Shown: piece after piece, positions 40,882 through 47,561 of the stretch
Position numbering within the stretch: the first letter of the stretch is position 1
How the letters are laid out: each line of letters begins with the position of its first letter
DNA from: a virus
Virus record (IMG/VR): IMGVR_UViG_3300012147_000006
Coordinates: 1-64,000 of that record
Length of the DNA stretch: 64,000 nucleotides
Reading direction: 5' to 3' (one strand)
The notes under the pieces: generated by a model
Databases searched by the model: none
Seen by the model: only the letters and a program-made list of their open reading frames with translations
What the model was told of the DNA's origin: nothing
Position numbers and translations under genes: made by a program

Positions 40882-40914
40882 AAACCTGCATGAACAATCT
40901 CACGCAGGTTATGT
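40882..40914 (-). terminator. Terminator hairpin in a 5-prime leader (possible attenuator)
   Basis: AACCTGC / GCAGGTT with T6 on the - strand. It lies between the class B promoter (40922-40951) and its gene, so a transcript from that promoter would start almost at the hairpin. Either an attenuator or the terminator of the upstream gene displaced past a new promoter. Confidence 0.75.
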
Positions 40915-40921
40915 TATATCT

Positions 40922-40951
40922 GTATAACGACAGGAATTTAAAAAGTTACAA
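40922..40951 (-). promoter_or_regulatory. Class B promoter
   Basis: Standard elements, directly after the stop of the lipoprotein gene. Leader of 65 bases to ATG 40856, including the hairpin. Confidence 0.87.
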
Positions 40952-40954
40952 AGT

Positions 40955-41458
40955 TTACTTACCAATAGCTAAAACAACATGAGCCTGTGAGGCGTTTTGT
41001 GTTTCTATGTTATCATGGTTAAATACTTCTCCAGTAATTGTACTACTTGCATCATCATTGACTGCCAGAATATAATCTTCCCAATGAAACTCTAAAGGAA
41101 CAGTTAACAAATAATTATTTGCATTATCATATATGTCTATCGTATAAACGAGACTGGTATCTACATTACATTGAAGTGTTGCAAAGTTTGGTGAAGTAAC
41201 TCCATCAGAATAATTGGAGAATGTTGTAGACAAAGAGTCAACGGACTCATTTGGGCTTTTTATGACAACTTTGAAGTCATATCCTGCAAATCCATTGCCG
41301 TCATCAAAAGAATAAACCTGAAGGTTCATTGCTACTGGTTCATTGGTTGTGACAACTGTTGTGTCTGGTTCAGGTTTCGGTTCAATTGTTTCTTTCTTGC
41401 AACTTGAAATTGAAGTGAACAATCCTGCTAATGCTAATACTAATAAATACTTTTTCAT
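40955..41458 (-). CDS. Putative lipoprotein (167 aa)
   Basis: Signal MKKYLLVLALAGLFTSISSC with a lipobox ending in Cys20, followed by KKETIEPKPEPD, a usual Bacteroidota export context. The mature protein is beta-rich and acidic. A phage-coded lipoprotein is often a superinfection-exclusion factor (inference only). Monocistronic under class B. Confidence 0.85.
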   Translation of the reverse strand: MKKYLLVLALAGLFTSISSCKKETIEPKPEPDTTVVTTNEPVAMNLQVYSFDDGNGFAGYDFKVVIKSPNESVDSLSTTFSNYSDGVTSPNFATLQCNVDTSLVYTIDIYDNANNYLLTVPLEFHWEDYILAVNDDASSTITGEVFNHDNIETQNASQAHVVLAIGK

Positions 41459-41480
41459 AATAATTGTTTTTAATTTAAGT

Positions 41481-41510
41481 GTATAACGATGTCAATTTAA
41501 AAAGTTACAA
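41481..41510 (-). promoter_or_regulatory. Class B promoter
   Basis: Standard elements; 22 bases to the lipoprotein ATG. Confidence 0.9.
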
Positions 41511-41511
41511 T

Positions 41512-41724
41512 TTAGAATAAACTAAGCTGTGTACCTGGTTTTGGCTGTGTTTTGTTTACTGGAGTTCCGAGTCTCGGCTTTCCTTCTCCTGGCGTTCCAA
41601 CCAGAATTTCTACATTACCAATTGCAGCGTACATTCCGCAAAGTGCGTCAATTGCTCTACGCCCTGGCTTATCTCTGTAGCCTGCGTGGTTTGCTTTGTG
41701 TTTTTTTGAATTTGGGTTTCCCAT
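41512..41724 (-). CDS. Small basic protein ending in clamp-binding motif QLSLF
   Basis: 70 aa. Basic Gly/Lys/Arg N-terminus (KKHKANHAGYRDKPGRRAID), a Pro/Gly-rich linker, and the extreme C-terminus PGTQLSLF. QL(S/D)LF is the consensus peptide that binds the bacterial beta sliding clamp (family knowledge). A flexible tail with this peptide would compete for or recruit the clamp. ATG four bases from the class B -7, so probably leaderless. Confidence 0.8.
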   Translation of the reverse strand: MGNPNSKKHKANHAGYRDKPGRRAIDALCGMYAAIGNVEILVGTPGEGKPRLGTPVNKTQPKPGTQLSLF

Positions 41725-41728
41725 GATT

Positions 41729-41758
41729 GTATAACGACAGGAATTTAAAAAGTTACAA
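41729..41758 (-). promoter_or_regulatory. Class B promoter
   Basis: Standard elements; only four bases to ATG 41724. Confidence 0.9.
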
Positions 41759-41821
41759 TGAATAAATTCATTTTCCGCTTTGCTTGCAACTTCGTTGTTC
41801 GTAACGAAGCAACTTACTATA

Positions 41822-41958
41822 AAAGCGAAAAGCTCGGTGACAAAACCGAGCTTTTCTGATAAGAGACAATTCCGTCAGGATATTCCACCTTCAGGATAGA
41901 CAACTAAAACTTCCAAAAGGAAATCTCGTTAGAATGTAGGTATCTTTCAGCCTACATT
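41822..41958 (-). ncRNA. Small RNA with class A promoter and intrinsic terminator
   Basis: The - strand class A promoter at 41961-41989 is followed at once by an 8-bp hairpin, AATGTAGG / CCTACATT (41958-41933), about 70 unpaired bases with the repeated word TATCCTGA, and a strong terminator, AAAAGCTCGGT / ACCGAGCTTTT (41855-41828). No reading frame of note. About 130 bases, a textbook sRNA layout. Confidence 0.7.
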
Positions 41959-41960
41959 AT

Positions 41961-41989
41961 CTTATACGTTTATAAATTTAGAATGTTCT
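41961..41989 (-). promoter_or_regulatory. Class A promoter
   Basis: AGAACA 41989-41984 and CGTATAAG 41968-41961, 21-base register; drives the small RNA. Confidence 0.85.
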
Positions 41990-41994
41990 ATTTT

Positions 41995-42564
41995 TTATGA
42001 ATTATTTTCAGAGTCACCTGAACCAGGATTCTTCTTCTCCTTCAGGATTGCACTAATCTCTGTTGCAGATTCATAGTCATCATCCTTAATAGCTTTTGCC
42101 AAGAGTTTCTCTAACTCCTTGACACTCATATCTTTAAGTTCTACATTTGTCTTGCCGCTCAAGCCAGCAGCCATTGCGTTAAAAATCATCTCACTCATTT
42201 TTCCCAGTTCAGGTTTATTGGATGATGTTTCTCCTGTGTTCAGGTTTGTAACAGTCATGTTTGAGCCTGGCGGCATCATTCCCTGAAATATACTGGATAT
42301 GGATTGCGGCTGGCTTTGTTTTACAATTTCCTGATTTAGCTTTGTTGTCTGCTCCAGGATTTCACCGAACAGCATAATTGCCTTTCCGATTGTTGCGGCA
42401 ACGATTACTGACATAAGCAATGTTATTCCCAGGCCTGCTGCCATGATTCCTTCGAACATAAACCCCTGTGGTTTTATTAGGTTGTCAATAATAAAATAGC
42501 TACCCCCAGCTGTAAGAGCTAAGCCTATCAGGATTGATAAGTATATGATAATTCCTCTGTGCAT
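41995..42564 (-). CDS. Two-helix membrane protein (189 aa)
   Basis: Hydrophobic helices at about 5-27 (IIIYLSILIGLALTAGGSYF) and 38-62, then a Gln/Met-rich segment (SIFQGMMPPGSNM) and a terminal EF-like charged helix pair. Not recognised. Preceded by a terminator hairpin containing a TATCTTTG element. Confidence 0.82.
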   Translation of the reverse strand: MHRGIIIYLSILIGLALTAGGSYFIIDNLIKPQGFMFEGIMAAGLGITLLMSVIVAATIGKAIMLFGEILEQTTKLNQEIVKQSQPQSISSIFQGMMPPGSNMTVTNLNTGETSSNKPELGKMSEMIFNAMAAGLSGKTNVELKDMSVKELEKLLAKAIKDDDYESATEISAILKEKKNPGSGDSENNS

Positions 42565-42605
42565 AAAAAAAGTCTTTGCACAAAGATACGCAAAGACTTT
42601 TACAA
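42565..42605 (-). terminator. Intrinsic terminator overlapping a host-like -7 element
   Basis: AAAGTCTTTGC / GCAAAGACTTT with T7 on the - strand ends 42622-42867. The loop contains TATCTTTG (42588-42581), a TAnnTTTG match, but the -33 position is only TTTT. Confidence 0.82.
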
Positions 42606-42621
42606 ATAAAAATTATTTATG

Positions 42622-42867
42622 TTATTCTGACAACTTTTCGATTATCTCCTGCAGCTCCTGGACATCCTCTTCTTCTTCAGGAAGGAATTCTATTTCGTTT
42701 ATGATAACTTGTAATTCTTCAGCTGAAGATATTACTTTAAAAACTGCTGTTGCTTCTTCTACTTCTGGATAAATTTGTTCAATGGTTTCAATCAGTTGTT
42801 GATTTTCTGTCTGGTAACAAAGTTCTACTATTTCTTCAAACAATTGTTTTGCTTCTTTTAGGTTCAT
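42622..42867 (-). CDS. Acidic helical protein (81 aa)
   Basis: Glu-rich, fully helical (MNLKEAKQLFEEIVELCYQT ... EEEEDVQELQEIIEKLSE). Very low pI, could mimic nucleic acid (inference). No class B site in front. Confidence 0.8.
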   Translation of the reverse strand: MNLKEAKQLFEEIVELCYQTENQQLIETIEQIYPEVEEATAVFKVISSAEELQVIINEIEFLPEEEEDVQELQEIIEKLSE

Positions 42868-42923
42868 GGTTGTTGGTTTTAGATTTTCTGATAAATATGA
42901 ATTAAAAACCAGAATTCCAACGG

Positions 42924-42953
42924 TTGTAACTTTTTAAACCATTATCGTTATAA
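42924..42953 (+). promoter_or_regulatory. Class B promoter on the + strand
   Basis: TTGTAAC 42924-42930 and CGTTATAA 42946-42953. The only + strand class B copy I found; no gene follows. Confidence 0.8.
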
Positions 42954-43072
42954 CTATGTCCCTTGAGTGAAACAGGCAAGGTAAGAATAAGTGCCCTGTG
43001 CCTTAAAGTCAAGAGCACAGCCTTGACAGGCAATCCACCCCTGCCCTAAACTTTCCTTAGACAAAATTGGTC
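42954..43072 (+). ncRNA. Bistable or pseudoknotted RNA
   Basis: Downstream of the + strand class B promoter, with no reading frame. CTGTGC (42996-43001) pairs with GCACAG (43015-43020); GTCAAG (43008-43013) pairs with CTTGAC (43022-43027). The two 6-bp helices are interleaved, so they form either a pseudoknot or two exclusive hairpins. TGCC/GGCA adds an outer pairing. Antisense to nothing coding; ends near the DUF932 terminator. Confidence 0.55.
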
Positions 43073-43075
43073 ACA

Positions 43076-43106
43076 AAAAAAGGAGAACATTTCTGCTCTC
43101 CTTAAG
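43076..43106 (-). terminator. Intrinsic terminator
   Basis: On the - strand GGAGAG / TTCTCC hairpin then T7; ends the DUF932 gene. Confidence 0.85.
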
Positions 43107-43122
43107 TTTGTTGTTTAGCATC

Positions 43123-43998
43123 TTATGCATCAAGTAATTCAAGACCTAAGCCATAAACAATTTGGTTTGCTTTGTTCTTTGCTCCGAACATTGTACTCAA
43201 CTCATTTGAACCTCTTGAGTTCATAATATGTGTAGAATAATGTGTGACCCCATTGAATAATCCCCAAGCGTTGTTACCAAGCTCTGCCATTTCTGTTCTA
43301 ATACTTGCAGTAATGTCATCAATCTTGTTCAACTTTTGAGAAGACAACTCTGTGTTTCTCTCCTTAACAGTCATTGCTCTCTCTTCAACAGTCAAATCAA
43401 CAAGACGTGCAAGACATTCTTGAACAATCTTTTCATCAATTTTTGTGTTATGAAATCTCTCAAAGTTTTCGTATAAATTTCTTTCGTAATCTCTATACGT
43501 TTGAATGTTTTTAATAATGTCTTCAACTCTTACCATGTTATTTACAGTAAGTCTGCTTTTGAAGTCCTTCACAATTGAAGAGAATTCATTTGTGCATCTA
43601 AGGTAAGTATTTGTGTGACCAATAAAGAAGCTACGCCCTCCGTCAAATCCAACACCAATTGTTAACTTACCTTCAATCTTTGAGCCTGCAATCTCAAGAG
43701 GCTCGCTCATTTCCATCTGACAAGTAATCACGGGCTTGTTAGCTCCCATTTGCCCTTCAACACTATTGTCATTCCAATCCTTAAAAATAAGTCCAGAACC
43801 TCCAATTGCACCTGCAACTTCGTTTGCTGTATCAGAGAATTGTTGAGTTGTCATTGGCGTATAAGACTCTTTCATAACAGCAATGCTTGACCCATTGTCA
43901 TCACGAGTAATTTCTTTGTACCCTTTTATAGGGTTTCCATTAATGTCAAGAATTCCTGTTTGCTTAATGTCCCAGTTAAATGCATTTTCATTTTTCAT
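43123..43998 (-). CDS. DUF932 phage/plasmid-like protein
   Basis: 291 aa from ATG 43998 (MKNENAFNWDIKQTGILD). Matches the DUF932 pattern: NGNPIKGYKEITRDDNGS, a central VGFDGGRSFFIGHTNTYLRC (170s) and NNMVRVEDIIKN. Widespread on phages and plasmids; function unknown, suspected role in DNA metabolism. Unusual promoter region with tandem class A and class B sites suggests high or two-stage expression. Confidence 0.9.
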   Translation of the reverse strand: MKNENAFNWDIKQTGILDINGNPIKGYKEITRDDNGSSIAVMKESYTPMTTQQFSDTANEVAGAIGGSGLIFKDWNDNSVEGQMGANKPVITCQMEMSEPLEIAGSKIEGKLTIGVGFDGGRSFFIGHTNTYLRCTNEFSSIVKDFKSRLTVNNMVRVEDIIKNIQTYRDYERNLYENFERFHNTKIDEKIVQECLARLVDLTVEERAMTVKERNTELSSQKLNKIDDITASIRTEMAELGNNAWGLFNGVTHYSTHIMNSRGSNELSTMFGAKNKANQIVYGLGLELLDA

Positions 43999-44056
43999 AA
44001 TAATTGTTTTTTGCGACTGCAAAGCAGGTCTTGCCCTGCGGTCATTGGTTATGACT

Positions 44057-44106
44057 GTATAACGACATAGATTTAAAAAGTTACAAAATGTTACAAAATG
44101 TTACAA
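44057..44106 (-). promoter_or_regulatory. Class B promoter with triplicated -33 word
   Basis: CGTTATAC 44064-44057 and TTGTAAC 44086-44080, followed upstream by two more TTGTAAC copies at exact 10-base steps (44096-44090, 44106-44100). Leader of 58 bases to ATG 43998. Confidence 0.88.
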
Positions 44107-44143
44107 AGTGTAAAAAATATAAATCTATTTGTTCTTTCATTAT

Positions 44144-44172
44144 CTTATACGTAAGAGATTTTAAAATGTTCT
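44144..44172 (-). promoter_or_regulatory. Class A promoter
   Basis: AGAACA 44172-44167 and CGTATAAG 44151-44144, upstream of the class B site; second promoter for the DUF932 gene. Confidence 0.83.
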
Positions 44173-44229
44173 ACCTAAAACAATCTTTTTTAGGCGATAT
44201 GTTAATAACGGGCTTTATTTTTCTAAAAT

Positions 44230-44340
44230 TATAAATTTATATTTCACGAGAGTATTGGGCAGGTTGGAGCTTGTTCACAAAATCCAACGCACGTTGGAGT
44301 CTACTCTTCCGACTTTCTCCGCCAGGCCCTTTTCTTATTT
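44230..44340 (-). ncRNA. GAGTAGACTCC-type noncoding cassette
   Basis: Same core as 39.5 and 53.3 kb, here split by a 22-base insertion: GGAAGAGTAGACTCCAAC (44311-44294 region), then a stem made by TCCAAC/GTTGGA, then GCTCCAACCTGCC (44270-44258). Driven by the class B site at 44341. No frame. Confidence 0.5.
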
Positions 44341-44370
44341 GTATAACGATGGATATTTAAAAAGTTACAA
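44341..44370 (-). promoter_or_regulatory. Class B promoter
   Basis: Standard elements; drives the noncoding cassette. Confidence 0.87.
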
Positions 44371-44398
44371 CGCTGCGCTCGTTCGGGGCAACGCACAA

Positions 44399-44430
44399 AA
44401 AACCCCGTGGTGTATCATAACCACGGGGCA
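44399..44430 (-). terminator. Intrinsic terminator
   Basis: CCCCGTGGTTATG / ATACACCACGGGG type hairpin followed by T6 on the - strand. Ends the sigma factor transcript; the 137 bases between it and 44568 hold only a small GGTC/GACC hairpin. Confidence 0.9.
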
Positions 44431-44567
44431 CTTAAACTATTGGCGCTAACGCTTTGCTTCATTCACCGAACTAATAGCTTTTTATCATAACACTACTTCC
44501 AGACAATAGTCACTACACTATCACATCCCAGTAGTATGGGGTCGGTCATAAGACCGTTGGTTTTATG

Positions 44568-45209
44568 TTATGAGACATTATTTTCAAGGTTAGCTAATTT
44601 CTTTTTAAGAATCTCTTTACCTCTTGCAACAGCTGTTCTAAGTGTTGAATTCAATTCAAGACCAAGAGCCTTTGCCGTTTCTTCAAAACTCATTTCATCA
44701 ATGTATCTGCAAATCATTAATTCACGAACTTTTTTGGACTTAATAGAATTAACTGCATCAGAAACTTGTTTTGTTACCTCATCATGAACAAGAATTTGCA
44801 ATGGGTTTGGAGTATCTGAATCTAATTGAAATTCCATTCCATCATTGTCGTCTGACGTCTTACTTTGAAGCGAATCCAAAGAAAGAACTTCGAACTTTGC
44901 TTTTCTCAACAAGTCAATCAAAGAGTTGTTTGCAATCTTGTACAACCAAGTAGAAAATGCACCCACTTTTGGGTCATAAGTGTTAATGTTCTCATGCGCC
45001 TTTACAAAAGTTATCATAAGCAAATCCTCAGCAACATCTGTATCTCTCAATCTCTTGAGGAAGTGAATGCGGACTTGTTGGTTGTGTCTACCATACAGCT
45101 TACTAAAAGCATCATCTTTTGCTCTTGCTGTGGCATTAATATCTTGAAGCACTGCTACGTTTGCTTTATCTTTAGTAGCTTGTTCTGAATCTTTCTTTAC
45201 GTTTGTCAT
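44568..45209 (-). CDS. ECF-like RNA polymerase sigma factor
   Basis: 213 aa. Region 2 at about 30-105 (FSKLYGRHNQQVRIHFLKRL; AEDLLMITFVKAHENINTYD; AFSTWLYKIANNSLIDLLRK) recognises and melts the -10; region 4 at about 150-205 (CRYIDEMSFEETAKALGLEL; STLRTAVARGKEILKKKL) binds the -35. Regions 1 and 3 are absent, the ECF layout. It should redirect host RNA polymerase; class A and/or B sites are the natural candidates. The gene itself is under class B. Confidence 0.9.
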   Translation of the reverse strand: MTNVKKDSEQATKDKANVAVLQDINATARAKDDAFSKLYGRHNQQVRIHFLKRLRDTDVAEDLLMITFVKAHENINTYDPKVGAFSTWLYKIANNSLIDLLRKAKFEVLSLDSLQSKTSDDNDGMEFQLDSDTPNPLQILVHDEVTKQVSDAVNSIKSKKVRELMICRYIDEMSFEETAKALGLELNSTLRTAVARGKEILKKKLANLENNVS

Positions 45210-45237
45210 ATCTCTCTCTATTTATTGGTTCGTGTAT

Positions 45238-45267
45238 GTATAACGATGGTTATTTAAAAAGTTACAA
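45238..45267 (-). promoter_or_regulatory. Class B promoter embedded in a coding 3-prime end
   Basis: Standard elements; 28 bases to the sigma ATG. The -33 word also encodes the last residues (FVTF, stop 45254) of the upstream ATPase. Confidence 0.9.
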
Positions 45268-46162
45268 AATACTTTTTAGTTAATTCACTCATCAGTTTTG
45301 TAACTGATAAACAAATCTCAAGGTCATCATCAATAGAATTATAAATCACCTTAATCTTCTTGTTGAATTCTTTCTTAAATACAGAATACGAATCGTGGTT
45401 CCTGTAGGCGTTTGAATACTGGAAGATGATGTTCATTAACATCTCTGGCAAAGTGACACCCATTTTAATTACATCCCATTCTTCTTGAGTGTAGAACTTC
45501 ATCACCTCAACTCCTGAAGAGAACTCATAATAAATCGAGTCCAGTTGACCCATTCTATTTTTCTTCGTATCCATTGTTCTAACTCCTGTTTTAGAGTTGT
45601 ACTCTAAGTGTACCTGAACATCCGCATCGAACAACATTCCTGACGGTCCTGAAAACGTGTTGTCTTTATTCAACTGACAAATAAGAATTACAATTCCTTG
45701 CGTCTCATCTTTCCATCTGTATAAAGAGTCCAGTACGTGGTGGTAAGCCTCATCTTTTCCCATGCCTTTTTTCCTAAGTTGTTTCACAGCGTGTTGAAGT
45801 GAATCAACCATAACAAATCTTGGCTTATCTCTATAAATGAAATCCATGAACTCATCAAAGTCTTGGTAATCTTTCCCGTCAGTAATAAAACAGTTGGAAT
45901 GTGTTTTAATTCTAAGAGTTTGTCTCTTAACTGAAGACGCTAAACTTTCTAAGGCGTGAAATAATGTTGGTTTTTTAATTTCTCTTTGAATCAGTTTGCA
46001 AAGAGTTGTCTTACCTGCACCTGAAGTTCCTGTCATAAGAATCAGGTTTCCAAGTTCGAACCCTCCATTGTTAGAAAGGAACAGGTCAAGAGTTTTAATC
46101 CCTGTCTTAATAGACGGAGTATTAATAATCTCAACTTCATCATATGTTCTTTTCGTTTTCAT
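45254..46162 (-). CDS. RecA/DnaB-like P-loop ATPase
   Basis: 302 aa. Walker A GTSGAGKT at 45-52 preceded by GNLILMT, Walker B RFVMVDSLQH with D120, and LFHALE, as in the RecA/RadA/DnaB helicase core; IKTGIKTLDLFLSNNGGFE resembles the entry to RadA/KaiC cores. No separate primase or zinc domain. Probably a recombinase mediator or a replicative helicase-like motor. No class B promoter in front, so expressed with the 46379 gene. Confidence 0.85.
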   Translation of the reverse strand: MKTKRTYDEVEIINTPSIKTGIKTLDLFLSNNGGFELGNLILMTGTSGAGKTTLCKLIQREIKKPTLFHALESLASSVKRQTLRIKTHSNCFITDGKDYQDFDEFMDFIYRDKPRFVMVDSLQHAVKQLRKKGMGKDEAYHHVLDSLYRWKDETQGIVILICQLNKDNTFSGPSGMLFDADVQVHLEYNSKTGVRTMDTKKNRMGQLDSIYYEFSSGVEVMKFYTQEEWDVIKMGVTLPEMLMNIIFQYSNAYRNHDSYSVFKKEFNKKIKVIYNSIDDDLEICLSVTKLMSELTKKYFVTF

Positions 46163-46169
46163 CTTTATC

Positions 46170-46379
46170 TTAGTTTAATTTTGCTGTATCATTGTATACT
46201 GGAGAAACATCTGTAAATGCTACATATGTTACTGCCTCAGCAGCGAGCATTCTTGTGACCAACTTGTCACACACTATGAATGTATCGAAAAATGCTTCAT
46301 CAGTCATCATCCCTCTAAGCATATCATACTCTCCTTTGTTTATAATCTTTTTCTTTATGCTAAAATCTCTCTTCTTCAT
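46170..46379 (-). CDS. Hypothetical protein (69 aa)
   Basis: Basic N-terminus (KKRDFSIKKKIINKGEYDM) and helical end. First gene of the class B unit that includes the ATPase seven bases downstream; may be its loader or cofactor (inference). Confidence 0.8.
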   Translation of the reverse strand: MKKRDFSIKKKIINKGEYDMLRGMMTDEAFFDTFIVCDKLVTRMLAAEAVTYVAFTDVSPVYNDTAKLN

Positions 46380-46390
46380 GACTATTATGT

Positions 46391-46420
46391 TTATAACGAT
46401 TAATATTTAAAAAGTTACAG
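46391..46420 (-). promoter_or_regulatory. Class B promoter (CTGTAAC variant)
   Basis: CTGTAAC 46420-46414 and CGTTATAA 46398-46391; 11 bases to ATG 46379. Confidence 0.83.
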
Positions 46421-46430
46421 TCTGTATTAT

Positions 46431-46577
46431 TCAGGCCTTTGGAGTGGGGTTCACTTTCGGTGCGGGCACTGTCCATGGGTCTCCTCTCCTTGGTTTCTCC
46501 TTGGGCTTTTCCGTTGGAGATGGTTTCGTAACTGGCTTTGGTTCTACCAAAGGTTCAATCATCTGTATATTCCTCAT
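46431..46577 (-). CDS. Proline-rich small protein (48 aa)
   Basis: MRNIQMIEPLVEPKPVTKPS, then Lys/Pro repeats and RRGDPWTVPAPKVNPTPKA, TGA 46431-46433. Extended, disordered. A class A -7 element ends five bases before its ATG. Confidence 0.75.
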   Translation of the reverse strand: MRNIQMIEPLVEPKPVTKPSPTEKPKEKPRRGDPWTVPAPKVNPTPKA

Positions 46578-46582
46578 CTTAT

Positions 46583-46611
46583 ATTATACGATTTTAAATT
46601 TTAAAAGTTCT
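46583..46611 (-). promoter_or_regulatory. Class A promoter embedded in a coding 3-prime end
   Basis: AGAACT 46611-46606 and CGTATAAT 46590-46583. The same bases encode the last residues IELLKFKIV and stop of the 46584-47561 gene. Confidence 0.87.
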
Positions 46612-47561
46612 ATTTTTCCTGATTCTTTTGAATCTTGTTGTATAGATATGAACACAGTTTTTAATTCTTCATAATTTAGTTGAGATAATTTTGATATTAC
46701 ATCAGGTAATTTATTTGATTCTATTTCTATTGTTTCTAAAAAATCAGAATATATAACTGGAGACAATGTATTATGCCAAATTTCTTGATTATAATCATCT
46801 GAAAGAGCATAATATAATTTTAACTCTTCTTCACTAAAATCGGTTGGTATACCTTTACAAATAAGATAATCAATCACCACTTTATTTGTCTCCAATAAAA
46901 GTACTGGAAAATTTATTCCTTCACAACTTAATCCATCTTCAAAATCAATTTCACAAACTCCTTGTTTTTCTACTCCAGACAAATCTTGACTTGGTTCCTG
47001 AAGCCAAAGTAAATAACTAACAACTGCAGAATAAATATCATATAGTTCAATTAATTTATTATTTAATTCATCAAGTTTTTCTTTTACAATATAATATGCG
47101 CTTGACCAAATCATAACAGATGAACCATGAACAATAGAATTTAGTATTATTCTTTTATTTGCTTCTTCTTTTATTAATCTTAGTCTTTCTGGGGAGACTT
47201 CTATTTTTTCATTTTCAGAGTCAAAATCATATTCAATATCATCTTGATTAACAATCTTTGGTTTAATATTTATATCTTCTGGTACATCATACATTTCTCT
47301 AATTGTATCTTCCGCTATTTGTTCAAGCTCTGATTTAATGCTACTCTCAATAATATCTATTTTAAATTGATACGTTTTATATAAATTAAATAAATATACT
47401 GGGGAGAGATTGTGGTCTCCAACTCTTCTTTTAATTAACTCAAGAGATTTATTAAAACCAATATCCATTAATCTTTTTGGATTATGACTAAAAACTGGAT
47501 GCGAACTTAAATTGAAATTCCCGTCTTCTATTTGTTTAATTATGTTTTGGCCTGGCTTCAT
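46584..47561 (-). CDS. Hypothetical protein (325 aa)
   Basis: Mostly helical and acidic (MKPGQNIIKQIEDGNFNLSS; RLRLIKEEANKRIILNSI). Not recognised; length and lack of motifs would fit a structural or scaffold protein. Overlaps the upstream endonuclease gene by ATGA. Confidence 0.83.
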   Translation of the reverse strand: MKPGQNIIKQIEDGNFNLSSHPVFSHNPKRLMDIGFNKSLELIKRRVGDHNLSPVYLFNLYKTYQFKIDIIESSIKSELEQIAEDTIREMYDVPEDINIKPKIVNQDDIEYDFDSENEKIEVSPERLRLIKEEANKRIILNSIVHGSSVMIWSSAYYIVKEKLDELNNKLIELYDIYSAVVSYLLWLQEPSQDLSGVEKQGVCEIDFEDGLSCEGINFPVLLLETNKVVIDYLICKGIPTDFSEEELKLYYALSDDYNQEIWHNTLSPVIYSDFLETIEIESNKLPDVISKLSQLNYEELKTVFISIQQDSKESGKIELLKFKIV

